A stretch of 46,425 nt of DNA from Bryobacterales bacterium (GTDB lineage Bacteria > Acidobacteriota > Terriglobia > Bryobacterales > UBA6623): NCBI GenBank assembly GCA_028819575.1, contig JAPPLB010000138.1:1-46425 (forward strand). Direction: 5' to 3'. This document shows positions 16,363 to 26,212 of this stretch, piece after piece. The notes under the pieces were generated by a model. It worked only from the letters and a program-made list of their open reading frames with translations, was not told where the DNA came from and ran no database searches. Position 1 is the stretch's first letter. Each line of letters begins with the position of its first letter. Position numbers and translations under genes: made by a program.

Positions 16363-17823
16363 CTACCGAAGAGCCAGCAGGATCGAGTCCGTCGCCATAT
16401 TGATGAAAGGCTCGGGGTAGAGGCCGATCAGCAGAGTGAAGACGGCGCTCGCGACCAGCGCAATCTTCGTTCCCAAGCCTGGCGCGATGACGGCGGGTTC
16501 GAGGCTCTCGCTGAGGAACATGGCTCGGACAATGCGGAAGTAGTAGTAGGCGGAGACGGCAACGTAGAGCGCTCCGGCAATGGCAAGCAGGTAGCTGCCT
16601 GCTTCGAGCAGGCCGAGGAAGATGAAATACTTGCCGTAGAAACCGGCCATGGGCGGAATGCCAGCGAGAGAAAGCAACAGGACGAGCATCAGAATCGCGT
16701 AGCCGGGATGGCGGTGCATCAACCCGTTCAGGTCATCGATGTCTTCGGCGGCATGACCCTCCCGGCGCATCGCGGAGATCAGGGCGAAGACGCCGAAATT
16801 CATGAAGATGTAGACCAGAATGTAGAGCGAGATGCCCTTGAGGCCCGTCTCGTTGCCCGCAGCGAGCCCCAGCAGGATGTAGCCGGCGTGCGAGATCGAG
16901 CTGTAGGCCAGCAGTCGTTTGAGGTTGTTCTGCGTAAGAGCGGCGATGTTGCCCAAGGTCATCGTCAGCAGGGCAACGGCCCCGAACAACGGCATCCACA
17001 GTTCCTGAACGCTTACGAGTGGCACGAGGAAGATGCGCATCATCATCGCGAACGAGGCGGCCTTCGACGCTACCGAGACGTAGGCGGTGATGGGCGTCGG
17101 CGCGCCTTCGTAGGCGTCGGGCGCCCACATATGAAACGGCACGACCGAGATCTTGAAAAACAGGCCCACGGATGTGGTGACCAATGCGATCAGCAAGACC
17201 GGGTCGGAGATCTCGCGCCCGGCAACGGCGTCGGCGATGGCGGCGAGGTTCGTCGAACCGCTTATGCCGTAGAAGATCGAGAAGCCATAGGCCAGAAATC
17301 CACTCGAAAGCGCGCCCAGGATGAGGTATTTCATCGCGGCTTCGTTGGACCGCAGCTCGTTGCGCAGGAAGCCGACCATGACGTAGAAGCTGAGGGCCAT
17401 CAGCTCCAGACCGATGAAGAGCGTGACCAGTTCGTAGCCCTGCGCCATGACCGTCATGCCGGCCTGCGCGAAGAGCATCAACCCGTAGAACTCGCCGCGA
17501 TTCGACTTCTCGTCGTCCATGTAGCGCGAAGCGATGATGATCGCCAAGATCGCGGACACGACGAAGATGTAGTTGAAGAAGACGGAGAAGCCGTCCACGG
17601 CCATCGAGCCGCCGAGAGCGAAACGTTGACCATTGGCTGCGACGTCCTCGCAGTGCTGCCATAGAGCAACGGCGACGAACCCTTCACCGACAAGCGCGGT
17701 CAGGGCATTCCAGCGGCCCTGCTTGAGCAGGAAGTCCGTCAGGAGAATGCCGCAACCAAACAGGCTGAGGAGAATCGCCGGTTTGAGGACGAAAAAGTCG
17801 GTCCAGGTAAAAAGAGGGTCCAT
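16363..17823 (-). CDS. nuoN: NADH-quinone oxidoreductase subunit N
   Basis: NuoN is one of three antiporter-like proton-pumping subunits in the membrane arm of complex I. The 486 residues form about 14 helices. Family motifs are visible in the middle, such as GLFFKISVVPFHMWAPDAYEGAPTP (given here by its core KISVVPFHMWAPD) and LLAYSSISHAGYILLG. The start ATG overlaps the nuoM stop by one base. It is the last gene of the nuo cluster. No terminator hairpin is obvious in the 200 bases beyond its stop, where the converging DMT-like gene and its repeat module lie. Confidence 0.95.
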   Translation of the reverse strand: MDPLFTWTDFFVLKPAILLSLFGCGILLTDFLLKQGRWNALTALVGEGFVAVALWQHCEDVAANGQRFALGGSMAVDGFSVFFNYIFVVSAILAIIIASRYMDDEKSNRGEFYGLMLFAQAGMTVMAQGYELVTLFIGLELMALSFYVMVGFLRNELRSNEAAMKYLILGALSSGFLAYGFSIFYGISGSTNLAAIADAVAGREISDPVLLIALVTTSVGLFFKISVVPFHMWAPDAYEGAPTPITAYVSVASKAASFAMMMRIFLVPLVSVQELWMPLFGAVALLTMTLGNIAALTQNNLKRLLAYSSISHAGYILLGLAAGNETGLKGISLYILVYIFMNFGVFALISAMRREGHAAEDIDDLNGLMHRHPGYAILMLVLLLSLAGIPPMAGFYGKYFIFLGLLEAGSYLLAIAGALYVAVSAYYYFRIVRAMFLSESLEPAVIAPGLGTKIALVASAVFTLLIGLYPEPFINMATDSILLALR

Positions 17824-19382
17824 CAGTCTTGCACCAGCGAGGCGACCCGCACGCCGTCGGTCAGGGGATTCGGAATTCCGTTGCGGCTGTAATACTCAGG
17901 ATCGACGCGCTCGACGATGCGAGCGACGGGCTTCTCGAGAACCGCGAAGTGCTGCTTCGGGTAGAGCCCGATCCAGAAGCACCAAAGAACCAGCGGCGCC
18001 ATCACGCAAATCTCGCGCAGATTCAAGTCGCGCAGGATCTCGTTCTTGGGGTTCGTCATCGGGCCCAGCATCGTGCGCTGGAAGAGCCACAACAGATAGG
18101 CCGCGCCGAGCACGATGCCCAGCACCGCGAAGGCGGCCCAGGTCACATCGCGCTCGAAAGCGCCTCGCAGGATCGTGAACTCTCCGATGAACCCGTTGAG
18201 CCCCGGCATGCCCATCGACGCCAGGATCGAGATCAGAAAGATGGTGGTGTAGATCGGCATGCGATTCGCGAGTCCGCCGTAGTCGGCAATCTCAAGCGCG
18301 TGCCGCTGCTCGTAGACAATGCCGATCACCAAGAAGAGAAGGGGCGTCGAGAGGCCGTGATTGAGGCCCTGAAGAATGCCGCCGGCGATGCCGTTCGGGT
18401 TCAGCGCGATGATGCCGAGCGTGCAGAAACCCAGGTGGCTCACCGAGGAATACGCGATGAGCTTCTTCCAATTCTTCTGCATCAGCGAAACGAGCGCACC
18501 GTAAACGATCGCGATGATCGAAAGCACGGCGATGATCTGCACCGTGGTCGCATCGCTCGCGGCTTCCGGCAACAGCGGGATCGAGAACCGCACCAATCCG
18601 TAGAGCCCCATTTTCAGCAGGACGCCCGCCAGGATCACCGAACCCGCCGTGGGGGCTTCCGTATGGGCATCCGGAAGCCAGGTATGCAGCGGGAACATCG
18701 GCACCTTGATCGCGAAGGCAATGAAGAAGCCCCAGAACAACCAGATCTGCATGTCGAGCGGAACCTGTGTTCGCATCAGGTCTTCGATCGCGAAGGTGTA
18801 GACCCCGAACTGCTCGGCGTGCTTGAAGTAAAGCGCCAGCATCGCCAGCAGCATCAGCACCGAACCGGCCAGGGTGTAAAGGAAGAACTTGATGGCCGCG
18901 TAGAGCCGCCGGGCGTGTCCCCAGATGCCGATGATGAAGTACATCGGCACGAGCATGATCTCCCAAAAAACGTAGAACAGGAACAGGTCCAGAGCCATGA
19001 AGACGCCCAACATTCCGGCTTGCAGGAACAGGAAGAAGGCGTAGTATTCCTTGACCCGCTCTTCGATGGCCGTCCACGACGAGAGGATCGACAGGAACCC
19101 GACGACCGTCGTCAGCATGATCAGCAGCAGCGAGATGCCGTCGATGCCCAGGTAGTACTCGACCCCCAGCGCCGGAATCCACGACACGCGTTCGACGAAT
19201 TGGTAGTCCGCGATGCTGTTGTCGAACCAGAAAACCAGCGGCAGCGACACCAGGAAGCCGGCGAAGGCAGCCAGGTTCGCGACGATGCGTATGAGCTGCT
19301 TGTTCTCCTTGGGCAGCAGCAGAAGGATGAACATGCCCACCAACGGGGTCAGCCAGACGATGCTGAGTATGTGCTCTTTCAT
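17823..19382 (-). CDS. nuoM: NADH-quinone oxidoreductase subunit M
   Basis: NuoM is an antiporter-like proton-pumping subunit of complex I. The 519 residues match the family length. Motifs include FLFYVFWEIMLVPMYFIIGIWG around residues 130-151 (conserved transmembrane Glu), KVPMFPLHTWLPDAHTEAPT, and LIAYSSVSHLGFCTLG. It lies 45 bases downstream of nuoL and overlaps nuoN by one base, so it is cotranslated with its neighbours. Confidence 0.96.
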   Translation of the reverse strand: MKEHILSIVWLTPLVGMFILLLLPKENKQLIRIVANLAAFAGFLVSLPLVFWFDNSIADYQFVERVSWIPALGVEYYLGIDGISLLLIMLTTVVGFLSILSSWTAIEERVKEYYAFFLFLQAGMLGVFMALDLFLFYVFWEIMLVPMYFIIGIWGHARRLYAAIKFFLYTLAGSVLMLLAMLALYFKHAEQFGVYTFAIEDLMRTQVPLDMQIWLFWGFFIAFAIKVPMFPLHTWLPDAHTEAPTAGSVILAGVLLKMGLYGLVRFSIPLLPEAASDATTVQIIAVLSIIAIVYGALVSLMQKNWKKLIAYSSVSHLGFCTLGIIALNPNGIAGGILQGLNHGLSTPLLFLVIGIVYEQRHALEIADYGGLANRMPIYTTIFLISILASMGMPGLNGFIGEFTILRGAFERDVTWAAFAVLGIVLGAAYLLWLFQRTMLGPMTNPKNEILRDLNLREICVMAPLVLWCFWIGLYPKQHFAVLEKPVARIVERVDPEYYSRNGIPNPLTDGVRVASLVQD

Positions 19383-19427
19383 GGCTCTATCAAAACGCCC
19401 CCACAGGGGCTCTCACCTTTTCCGGCC

Positions 19428-21530
19428 TCATGGAAACAGGTAGTAAGTCAAGATCACCAACACGCCCGCGACCAGGAAGAACGCATAATTCTGCACCATG
19501 CCCGTCTGCAACATGCGGATCGGGTAGGAGGCGCACTTGATGCTGAACGCCATCAGCCGTATCGAGCCGTCCACGATCCAGGTGTCCCACCAGATGGTGA
19601 CGTTCGAACTCAACCGCGTCAGCCATCCGGCGCCGTTGACGCCGCCGTCAATGACCCTGGCGTCGAAATTCGAACACGCGGCGCCGCCGCCCTTGGCGAA
19701 GCCATTGACGAACAGGGTGTCGTAGATCTCGTCGACGAAGTACTTGTTGTAGAGAAGGCGGTGCAGGCCGGAACCCAGGCGTTTCTGCATCGCGTCTCCC
19801 TCGCGCGTACGGTCGAACATCGACTTCGCGAGGAAGATGCCGGCGAGCGCCAGTCCGACGGACGCCGCCATGAGCAGCCATTCCATGCCCGTTCCATGAT
19901 GCTCGCCCGCGCCCAGCGCAGTCGGCATGGCGACGGCCGGCTCGAGGTAGTGCTCGAACGCGGTGACGTACAGTCCGATATCAGCGAAGGCCGCGGGCGT
20001 CGCAACCCAGCCGCCGAAGATGCTCAGCACTGCCAGTGCGATCAGCGGGATCGTCATCGTGCGCGGCGATTCGTGGACGTGGACGCCGGGGTCCACCCGG
20101 TCGTTGCCGAAGAACGTAAGGTAGATCAGCCGGAACATGTAGAACGCCGTAAAGCCCGCAGTGATGAAGCCGAGAATCCAGAGCCCCGGATGATGAGTCG
20201 ACCAGACCTGCCAGAGGATCTCATCCTTCGAGAAGAAACCGGCAAGGCCGGGCATTCCCGCGATGGCGATCGCGCCGATGAGCATGGTCCGGAACGTTGT
20301 CGGAATCTTATGCCTCAGCGCTCCCATTTTCCGCATGTCCTGCTCACCGCCTACGGCGTGGATCACCGAGCCGGATCCCAGGAACAACAGGGCCTTGAAG
20401 AACGCATGGGTATAGAGGTGGAAAATACCCACCCAGAACGCCCCTACGCCGCAGGCGAGGAACATGTATCCGAGCTGACTCACGGTCGAGTAGGCCAGAA
20501 CACGCTTGATGTCGTGCTGCACGAGACCGATCGTCGCGGCAAAAATCGCCGTCAGGGCGCCGACGACGGCGACGATGGTCATGGTCTGCGGCGTGAGCAC
20601 GTAGATCGCGCTCGAGCGCGCCACCATGTAGACGCCCGCCGTCACCATCGTTGCGGCATGAATCAGCGCGGAGACCGGCGTCGGGCCTTCCATCGCATCG
20701 GGAAGCCATACGTAGAGGGGAAGCTGCGCCGATTTGCCCGCCGCTCCGATGAATAGCAGCAGCGTCATCACGCTGAGCACGCCGAACCCGGCCGTCTCGG
20801 CCTGGATCCCGCCGGCTTCGAGCGCCGGGCCGATCTCCGTGAAGGTCACCGTGCCCAGCGTCGTGAACATCAGCAGCATGCCCAGCACGAAAGCCGCGTC
20901 CCCGATGCGGTTGACGAGAAACGCCTTGTTCGCGGCGTTGGACGCCGATTTCCTGTGGAAGTAGAAGCCGATCAGCAGGTAGCTGCATAGCCCCACGCCT
21001 TCCCATCCGACGAACAGCAACAAGTAGTTGTTCGCCAGCACCAGCGTGAGCATGAAGAAGATGAAGAGATTCAGATAGCCGAAGAAGCGGTAGTATCCGC
21101 CGTCATGGGCCATGTAACCGATCGAGTAGACGTGGATCAGAAAGCCCACGCCGGTGACGACCAGGATCATCACGCTGCTGAGCGGATCGAGCAGGTAACC
21201 CCAGTCAGCGGTGAAGTCGACCAAAGCGCCGGAAGAGGTGGCCGTCTTGAGCCCGGCAAGCCAGGTGAACTTCACGACCTCGTGCGAATGGCCCTCGACG
21301 CTCCGCAGCTCGAAGATCGCGCCGGCGGAAAAGATGAACGACAACAGCACCATTCCGGGGCAGATGAAGCTGATGAGCTTCTTGCCGGGAGGGTCGTGGT
21401 GTTCGCCGTGGCCATGGCCATCGTGGCCATGGGCGTTCTGCGGATCCAGGCGGCGTCCGAAGAACAGCATGATCACCGCCCCGATGAGCGGGAACACGGG
21501 GATGAGCCAGATGCTATCGAGGAAGAACAT
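19428..21530 (-). CDS. nuoL: NADH-quinone oxidoreductase subunit L
   Basis: NuoL is the distal antiporter-like subunit of complex I with the long lateral helix. The 700 residues include the QLPLYVWLPDAMEGPTPVSALIHAATMVTAG region (core LPDAMEGPTPVSALIHAATM), which marks NuoL, followed by VLAYSTVSQLGYMFL. An unusual histidine-rich loop lies between helices 1 and 2 (about residues 34-46, AHGHDGHGHGEHH). It starts 34 bases downstream of nuoK. Confidence 0.96.
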   Translation of the reverse strand: MFFLDSIWLIPVFPLIGAVIMLFFGRRLDPQNAHGHDGHGHGEHHDPPGKKLISFICPGMVLLSFIFSAGAIFELRSVEGHSHEVVKFTWLAGLKTATSSGALVDFTADWGYLLDPLSSVMILVVTGVGFLIHVYSIGYMAHDGGYYRFFGYLNLFIFFMLTLVLANNYLLLFVGWEGVGLCSYLLIGFYFHRKSASNAANKAFLVNRIGDAAFVLGMLLMFTTLGTVTFTEIGPALEAGGIQAETAGFGVLSVMTLLLFIGAAGKSAQLPLYVWLPDAMEGPTPVSALIHAATMVTAGVYMVARSSAIYVLTPQTMTIVAVVGALTAIFAATIGLVQHDIKRVLAYSTVSQLGYMFLACGVGAFWVGIFHLYTHAFFKALLFLGSGSVIHAVGGEQDMRKMGALRHKIPTTFRTMLIGAIAIAGMPGLAGFFSKDEILWQVWSTHHPGLWILGFITAGFTAFYMFRLIYLTFFGNDRVDPGVHVHESPRTMTIPLIALAVLSIFGGWVATPAAFADIGLYVTAFEHYLEPAVAMPTALGAGEHHGTGMEWLLMAASVGLALAGIFLAKSMFDRTREGDAMQKRLGSGLHRLLYNKYFVDEIYDTLFVNGFAKGGGAACSNFDARVIDGGVNGAGWLTRLSSNVTIWWDTWIVDGSIRLMAFSIKCASYPIRMLQTGMVQNYAFFLVAGVLVILTYYLFP

Positions 21531-21564
21531 TTGTCTTCAGCTTCGTTTCAACTCTTCAAGACCC

Positions 21565-21864
21565 CTACCACCGCAGGATGTCGATCTCGTCAGCGTGCAC
21601 GGTTTCCTTGTTCCGGAACAGAGCGATCAGGATGCCCAGGCCCACTGCCGCCTCGGCCGCGGCGTCGGTGATCACGAAGATCGTAAACACCTGACCGTTG
21701 ATGTTCTGCAGGTAATCGGAGAACGCGACAAGATTGATGTTCACCGCATTGAGGATCAGTTCGATCGACATCAAGATGACGATGATGTTGCGGCGCGTCA
21801 GGACGCCGACCGTCCCGATAATCAACAGCGCCATGCTGAGCACCAAGTAGTGTGTTACCGGCAT
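21565..21864 (-). CDS. nuoK: NADH-quinone oxidoreductase subunit K
   Basis: NuoK is a small three-helix subunit of the complex I membrane arm, related to MrpC. Its 99 residues start [20 protein letters not shown]. The conserved membrane glutamates are visible in [15 protein letters not shown] (about 33-47) and in [12 protein letters not shown] near 68-79. It lies between nuoJ and nuoL with 34-base gaps on each side. Confidence 0.96.
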   Translation of the reverse strand: MPVTHYLVLSMALLIIGTVGVLTRRNIIVILMSIELILNAVNINLVAFSDYLQNINGQVFTIFVITDAAAEAAVGLGILIALFRNKETVHADEIDILRW

Positions 21865-21898
21865 CTTGTCTTGACTCGAATCCGTCCTGCGCCTATTC

Positions 21899-22426
21899 CT
21901 ATTCCGCTCCCGGCCGCGCTTTCGCCATCACGACCGCCCCGATCATCGCCACCAGCAACAGGATCGAGGCCAACTCGAATGGCAGCAGGTACTCGGAGAA
22001 GAGGACTTGTCCGATCTGCTCGGAGTTGGTGGTAACCGTCCCGATCTCGGCAGGCGGGGTGGGCTCGCCCATCTGAAACGAATCGGCGCCCTGCCACAGG
22101 AAGTAGCCCAACTCGCCTGTCAGCAGCACCGCGACGATCAACACGATCCACAACTGGGAAGAGAACCGCCGCTGCTTGCTCTCCTCGCTGACCGGCACCA
22201 GCATGATCACGAACAGGAACAGGACCGTAATACCGCCAATGTAGAGGATGATCTGAACGCCGGCCAGGAACTCGGCGCCTTGCAGCAGGTAGATGCCCGC
22301 GACGCCGACCAGAGTGCTGATCAGCCACACCGCCGAGTACACGACGTTACGGCGCGTGATCGTCATCAGGGCGCTGAACAGGATCTGAACGGCGAAGAGA
22401 TAAAAAAGGATGCTGTCTAGCTGCAT
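21899..22426 (-). CDS. nuoJ: NADH-quinone oxidoreductase subunit J
   Basis: NuoJ is a membrane-arm subunit of complex I. The 175-residue protein has five helices and the motif [29 protein letters not shown] (core [20 protein letters not shown]), which contains the pi-bulge helix region conserved in the family. It is preceded by a 128-base gap after nuoI, the longest within the nuo cluster, and is followed by nuoK. Confidence 0.95.
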   Translation of the reverse strand: MQLDSILFYLFAVQILFSALMTITRRNVVYSAVWLISTLVGVAGIYLLQGAEFLAGVQIILYIGGITVLFLFVIMLVPVSEESKQRRFSSQLWIVLIVAVLLTGELGYFLWQGADSFQMGEPTPPAEIGTVTTNSEQIGQVLFSEYLLPFELASILLLVAMIGAVVMAKARPGAE

Positions 22427-22554
22427 GACTGAACAGGAGCCGCGAGGCTTCTCAAAAAACGAGCTACCCAGAATACATCAAAACCGTCTGGCGAAGGGCT
22501 GGAAACTTCGCCGCTCTTGCAGGCCGACCGGCAGTGCCGAAGCAACCTTTGAAA

Positions 22555-23010
22555 CTAGTGTTTGTACTCCGTCGGAAGGGGGCCTTCTTCGAGCATCTGG
22601 CGATCCCAGATCGCGCCTTCCCGGGTGTAAGAGGCCAACTCGAAATCCTGAGTCAACTCCAGAGCGTCGACCGGACAGGCGTCTTCGCAGAGCCCGCAGA
22701 ACATGCAGCGAGACACGTCGTAGGTGAACGTGGTCAGTTCCTTACGGCGCGTCTCCTTGTTGCGCTCGGCGCCGACAACGATCAGTTGCTCGGGACACGC
22801 CAAAGCACACAGGTTGCAGGCGATGCACAGCGTCTCATCCGTGTCGGGATGAACGTTCAGCCGCGGTGCTCCGCGGTAACGCTCGGCCACAAGCGGCCGC
22901 TCTTTCGGGTATTGCTCGGTGTAGATAAGCGATGGCTTCTGATTGCGGAACGTCACCGCCAATCCCTTGATGAGGTCGACGAGAAAAACGGCTTTCAGAA
23001 GCTCTTTCAT
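22555..23010 (-). CDS. nuoI: NADH-quinone oxidoreductase subunit I (two 4Fe-4S clusters)
   Basis: NuoI carries clusters N6a and N6b, which pass electrons towards NuoB and quinone. Of the 151 residues, two ferredoxin motifs are plain: CIACNLCALACP (about 62-73) and CMFCGLCEDACP (about 102-113). An N-terminal amphipathic stretch precedes them. It lies 20 bases downstream of nuoH. Together with nuoC and nuoD it shows that the hydrophilic connecting module is at least partly encoded here, although nuoB is absent. Confidence 0.96.
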   Translation of the reverse strand: MKELLKAVFLVDLIKGLAVTFRNQKPSLIYTEQYPKERPLVAERYRGAPRLNVHPDTDETLCIACNLCALACPEQLIVVGAERNKETRRKELTTFTYDVSRCMFCGLCEDACPVDALELTQDFELASYTREGAIWDRQMLEEGPLPTEYKH

Positions 23011-23030
23011 ATCTTGATTCTACCCTCCCA

Positions 23031-24209
23031 TCACGACGTGAACAACAGTACGATCCCGTTGACGATCAGCCCCCCCATGCTAATGGGGATCAGGTACTTC
23101 CAGCCCACCTGCATGAGCTGGTCGTAGCGGAATCGTGGAAACGTTCCACGCACCCAAATGAATACGTAGATGAAAATCAGGACCTTGAAGAGAAACCAGA
23201 AGAATCCGATGATCAACTCGTTGATCATCGGGATGGCGAACAAGCCGGCCACCAGAAACATCGCCAAGGCCAGGACGCCCATGATGGCTTTCTCATAGGC
23301 CAGCGTGACTCGCACAGCGCCAAGGGCGCAACCGGCGCCGATCACGACGAACAGAAGAATCGGAAAGGCGACATTCAGCGGAGTTTCCAGAAATCCAACG
23401 TTTGCGAAGGGCCGCAACCACCCGCCGAAGAAGACCGTGACCGCAATGCCGCAGATCACGAAGATGCTGGCGTATTCAGCGAGGAAGAAGAGGGCCCACC
23501 GGAAACCGCTGTATTCGGTGTGGAAGCCGGCGACGATCTCGGATTCCGCTTCCGGCAAATCAAACGGCGCGCGGTTCGTTTCGGCCACGGCAGCGATGAT
23601 GAACACCACGGCCGGCACCAGCATCAGGCCGTAGTTCGAGAATGCGATCCATACGCCCTTGTCGAGCTGAGACTGTACGATTCCCTGCATGCTCAGCGTC
23701 TCGGCAACCATGAGAGCGGTGACGGTCGTGAATCCCAGCGGCACTTCATAACTCACCATCTGCGCCGCCGAGCGCAGCGCGCCGAGCAGGGAGTATTTGC
23801 TGTTCGACGACCAGCCGCCGAGGATCAACCCGAGAATGCCCAGGGACGACATCGCCAGGATGAACAGGATCCCGATGTTGACGTCGGCGACGTAGAACTT
23901 GTCGCTGAAGGGAATCACGGCGAATGCTGTCAAAGCAGTGAACGTCGAGAGAACGGGCGCGCCCCAGAAAATCCATTTATCGGAGGCGGCCGGAATGATG
24001 TCTTCCTTGAGCATCAGCTTGAAAGCGTCCGCCAGGGGCTGCAGGAACCCGTACGGACCTACTCGCATCGGTCCCAGACGCACCTGCAGATCCGCGAGCA
24101 CTTTGCGCTCGGCCAGCACCATGTAGCCGGCGACCAACGGGAACACCGCGACGATCAGAAGGGTCGCGATGATCGGCTGCAGGTAGGGGTTGTCGAGGAT
24201 CTCTTCCAT
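23031..24209 (-). CDS. nuoH: NADH-quinone oxidoreductase subunit H
   Basis: NuoH forms much of the quinone-binding chamber of complex I. The ATG at 24209 gives a start at MEEILDNPYLQPIIATLL and 392 residues; the longer frame extends back into nuoD and is rejected. Family motifs include YMVLAERKVLADLQVRLGPMRVGPYG (core ERKVLADLQVRLGPMRVGP, about 31-49), NRAPFDLPEAESEIVAGFHTEYSG (core RAPFDLPEAESEIVAGFHTE) and WVRGTFPRFRYDQLM near the C-terminus. Confidence 0.96.
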   Translation of the reverse strand: MEEILDNPYLQPIIATLLIVAVFPLVAGYMVLAERKVLADLQVRLGPMRVGPYGFLQPLADAFKLMLKEDIIPAASDKWIFWGAPVLSTFTALTAFAVIPFSDKFYVADVNIGILFILAMSSLGILGLILGGWSSNSKYSLLGALRSAAQMVSYEVPLGFTTVTALMVAETLSMQGIVQSQLDKGVWIAFSNYGLMLVPAVVFIIAAVAETNRAPFDLPEAESEIVAGFHTEYSGFRWALFFLAEYASIFVICGIAVTVFFGGWLRPFANVGFLETPLNVAFPILLFVVIGAGCALGAVRVTLAYEKAIMGVLALAMFLVAGLFAIPMINELIIGFFWFLFKVLIFIYVFIWVRGTFPRFRYDQLMQVGWKYLIPISMGGLIVNGIVLLFTS

Positions 24210-24228
24210 CAGAGTCGTTTCACGGGCC

Positions 24229-25344
24229 TCAGCGGTCCACCTCTCCCAGCACGATGTCGATGGTGCCGATGATCGCCACGACGTCGGCGACCAGACAGCC
24301 GCGGCACATTTCATCGAGCGCCTGAAGATTCACGAACGACGGCGGCCGCACGCGCAGGCGGTAGGGCTGCGTCGAGCCGTCCGACACGACGTAATAGCCC
24401 AACTCGCCTTTGGGAGCCTCGATCGACTCGTAGGCCTCGCCGATCGGCGGCTTGAACACTTTGGAAACCCTGCCCTTGATGGGGCCTTCCGGCAGGCTGT
24501 CGACCGCCTGGCGGATGATCCGCACCGACTGACGGAACTCCTGCATCCGCACGATGTAGCGGTCGTAGGTGTCACCGTTGGCGCAGGTCGGGATGTCGAA
24601 GTCGTATTTCTCGTATCCACAGTAGGGCTGGGCCTTGCGCAGGTCCCATTCGACGCCCGCCGCCCGCAGCACGGGACCCGTCACCCCGTAGGTTTTGCAG
24701 GCCTCGGCATCGAGGATGCCGACGCCCTTGGTGCGGCCGACCCAGATGCGGTTGGTCGTCAGCAGCTCTTCGTATTCGTCGACTTTCTTCTCGAACCAGT
24801 CGCAGAAGGCATGGCAATCCTTCTCGAAGGTGTCGTACGTCTCGTACTGCAGGCCGCCGATGCGGAACGCATGGGTGGTCAGGCGCGCTCCGCAGTACTT
24901 CTCGAAGATCTTGAGGACCTCTTCGCGCTCCCGGAAGCAGTAGAACACCGGTGTCATCGCTCCGATGTCGAGGGCGTGCGTCCCGAGCCAGAGCAGGTGG
25001 CTCGCGATCCGGTTCAGCTCCGTCAGGATGACGCGGACGCATTGGGCGCGCTCGGGAACTTCAATCCCGCCGAGGGTTTCCACCGCCAGGCAGTAGCCCA
25101 GGCCGTTGGAAACGGCCGCCACATAGTCCATGCGATCGACATAGGGCGCGAACTGCTGGTAGGTGCGGTTTTCGGCGATCTTCTCGACGCCGCGGTGCAG
25201 GTAGCCGATAACACAGTCCGCCCCCATCACCTTCTCGCCGTCGAGCTTGAGGATCACGCGCAACACGCCGTGCGTGGACGGGTGCTGCGGCCCCATGTTG
25301 AGGACCAGTTCGTTGGTGTCGAGAAACGTCGTTGAGGTCGCCAT
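24229..25344 (-). CDS. nuoD: NADH-quinone oxidoreductase subunit D (49 kDa)
   Basis: NuoD lines the quinone site at the junction of the two arms of complex I. The ATG at 25344 overlaps the nuoC stop by one base (TAATG) and gives 371 residues beginning [33 protein letters not shown] (about 16-28) carries the quinone-site His, and [17 protein letters not shown] follows. It is a separate protein, not the NuoCD fusion of E. coli. The longer upstream frame is antisense-like overlap inside nuoC. Confidence 0.96.
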   Translation of the reverse strand: MATSTTFLDTNELVLNMGPQHPSTHGVLRVILKLDGEKVMGADCVIGYLHRGVEKIAENRTYQQFAPYVDRMDYVAAVSNGLGYCLAVETLGGIEVPERAQCVRVILTELNRIASHLLWLGTHALDIGAMTPVFYCFREREEVLKIFEKYCGARLTTHAFRIGGLQYETYDTFEKDCHAFCDWFEKKVDEYEELLTTNRIWVGRTKGVGILDAEACKTYGVTGPVLRAAGVEWDLRKAQPYCGYEKYDFDIPTCANGDTYDRYIVRMQEFRQSVRIIRQAVDSLPEGPIKGRVSKVFKPPIGEAYESIEAPKGELGYYVVSDGSTQPYRLRVRPPSFVNLQALDEMCRGCLVADVVAIIGTIDIVLGEVDR

Positions 25345-26087
25345 TATTGAGCGCTCTCGATCTGCAGGTTCTCGCGGACCCAGTCCTGGTCCTGCTGGAT
25401 GATGGAGTATTCCTTGCGCAAGGGATGGCCCTGCCACTCGTCCGGCAGCAGGATGCGCGTCATGTTCGGATGGCCTTCGAACTCGATGCCGAACATGTCG
25501 AAGACTTCGCGCTCCAGCCAGTCGGCGGTCCGGTGGAGGGTGGCCGCCGTGTTCGGTTTCTCGTCCGCGCCGGCGGATGCCTTGATCCGGATTCGCGTGT
25601 TCCTGGCGAAGGAATAAATGATCCAGATGACTTCGAACCGTTTTTCCTTCTCGGGGTTGTCGACCGCGGTGATATCGACGAGGTAATCGAAATCCTGTTC
25701 GAGCTTCAAGTACTCGATGATCGAGGCGACCGAGGGCAACTCGGCCACGAGGAAATCCTGGCCGCGGTAGGTCGAGAACTCCTTGATCGCATCGCCGAAC
25801 CGCTCGGTGAGCGCGTCGACGAGGGACCCTTGCCACGGCTCGACCTCCATGACGGCAGGAGCTTTCTTCGGCGGAACCTTCGGGCGGGGAGGTCTCGCCG
25901 GGGCGGCGGGTTTCACGGCGGCGCCAGGGCTTGCAGCGGGCGGCTTGGCCGCAGCGGCGGGCGCCGTCCCGGAAGGCTTGTCGGCTCCGGAAGAGGCAGC
26001 TTCGGCCGATGCGGCCTTCACCGGCTCGGCTTTGGGTTGTGCTGCTGCGGGTGGAGTTTGCGCCTCAGGCTTCTTGTCTTCGTCCAT
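25344..26087 (-). CDS. nuoC: NADH-quinone oxidoreductase subunit C with Ala/Pro-rich extension
   Basis: NuoC (30 kDa subunit) belongs to the connecting module of complex I. The conserved domain covers about residues 85-247, with [19 protein letters not shown], the signature [20 protein letters not shown] (about 187-206) and [17 protein letters not shown]. About 80 N-terminal residues are low-complexity Ala/Pro/Lys-rich sequence, unusual for this subunit. It is the first gene of the cluster in this window, with a candidate promoter upstream. nuoA and nuoB, which normally precede it, are not here. Confidence 0.93.
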   Translation of the reverse strand: MDEDKKPEAQTPPAAAQPKAEPVKAASAEAASSGADKPSGTAPAAAAKPPAASPGAAVKPAAPARPPRPKVPPKKAPAVMEVEPWQGSLVDALTERFGDAIKEFSTYRGQDFLVAELPSVASIIEYLKLEQDFDYLVDITAVDNPEKEKRFEVIWIIYSFARNTRIRIKASAGADEKPNTAATLHRTADWLEREVFDMFGIEFEGHPNMTRILLPDEWQGHPLRKEYSIIQQDQDWVRENLQIESAQ

Positions 26088-26153
26088 CTTGTGCGGGTCC
26101 CGAAGCCTGTTCGAAAAGACAACAGCGGGCGCTGGCTCTGAAAGAGAACCTAA

Positions 26154-26183
26154 GTGGTATCACAGCAATCGATGAAGTGTCAA
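26154..26183 (-). promoter_or_regulatory. Candidate promoter of the nuo operon
   Basis: On the minus strand TTGACA (26178-26183) is followed, after 17-18 bases, by ATACCA or TACCAC (26154-26160). It lies about 70 bases upstream of the nuoC start. The -35 box is a perfect consensus; the -10 box is weak. Confidence 0.5.
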
Positions 26184-26212
26184 TCAAACGGCTCCTGACT
26201 GTCATTGCAATG

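Noticed and set aside
17829..20756. A 975-codon open frame on the plus strand
   Set aside because: It is antisense to nuoM and nuoL, which are unmistakable, and its product is a low-complexity charged sequence typical of the reverse strand of GC-rich genes.
23520..25335. Long plus-strand frames opposite nuoH, nuoD and nuoC
   Set aside because: They are antisense shadows of well-supported nuo genes.
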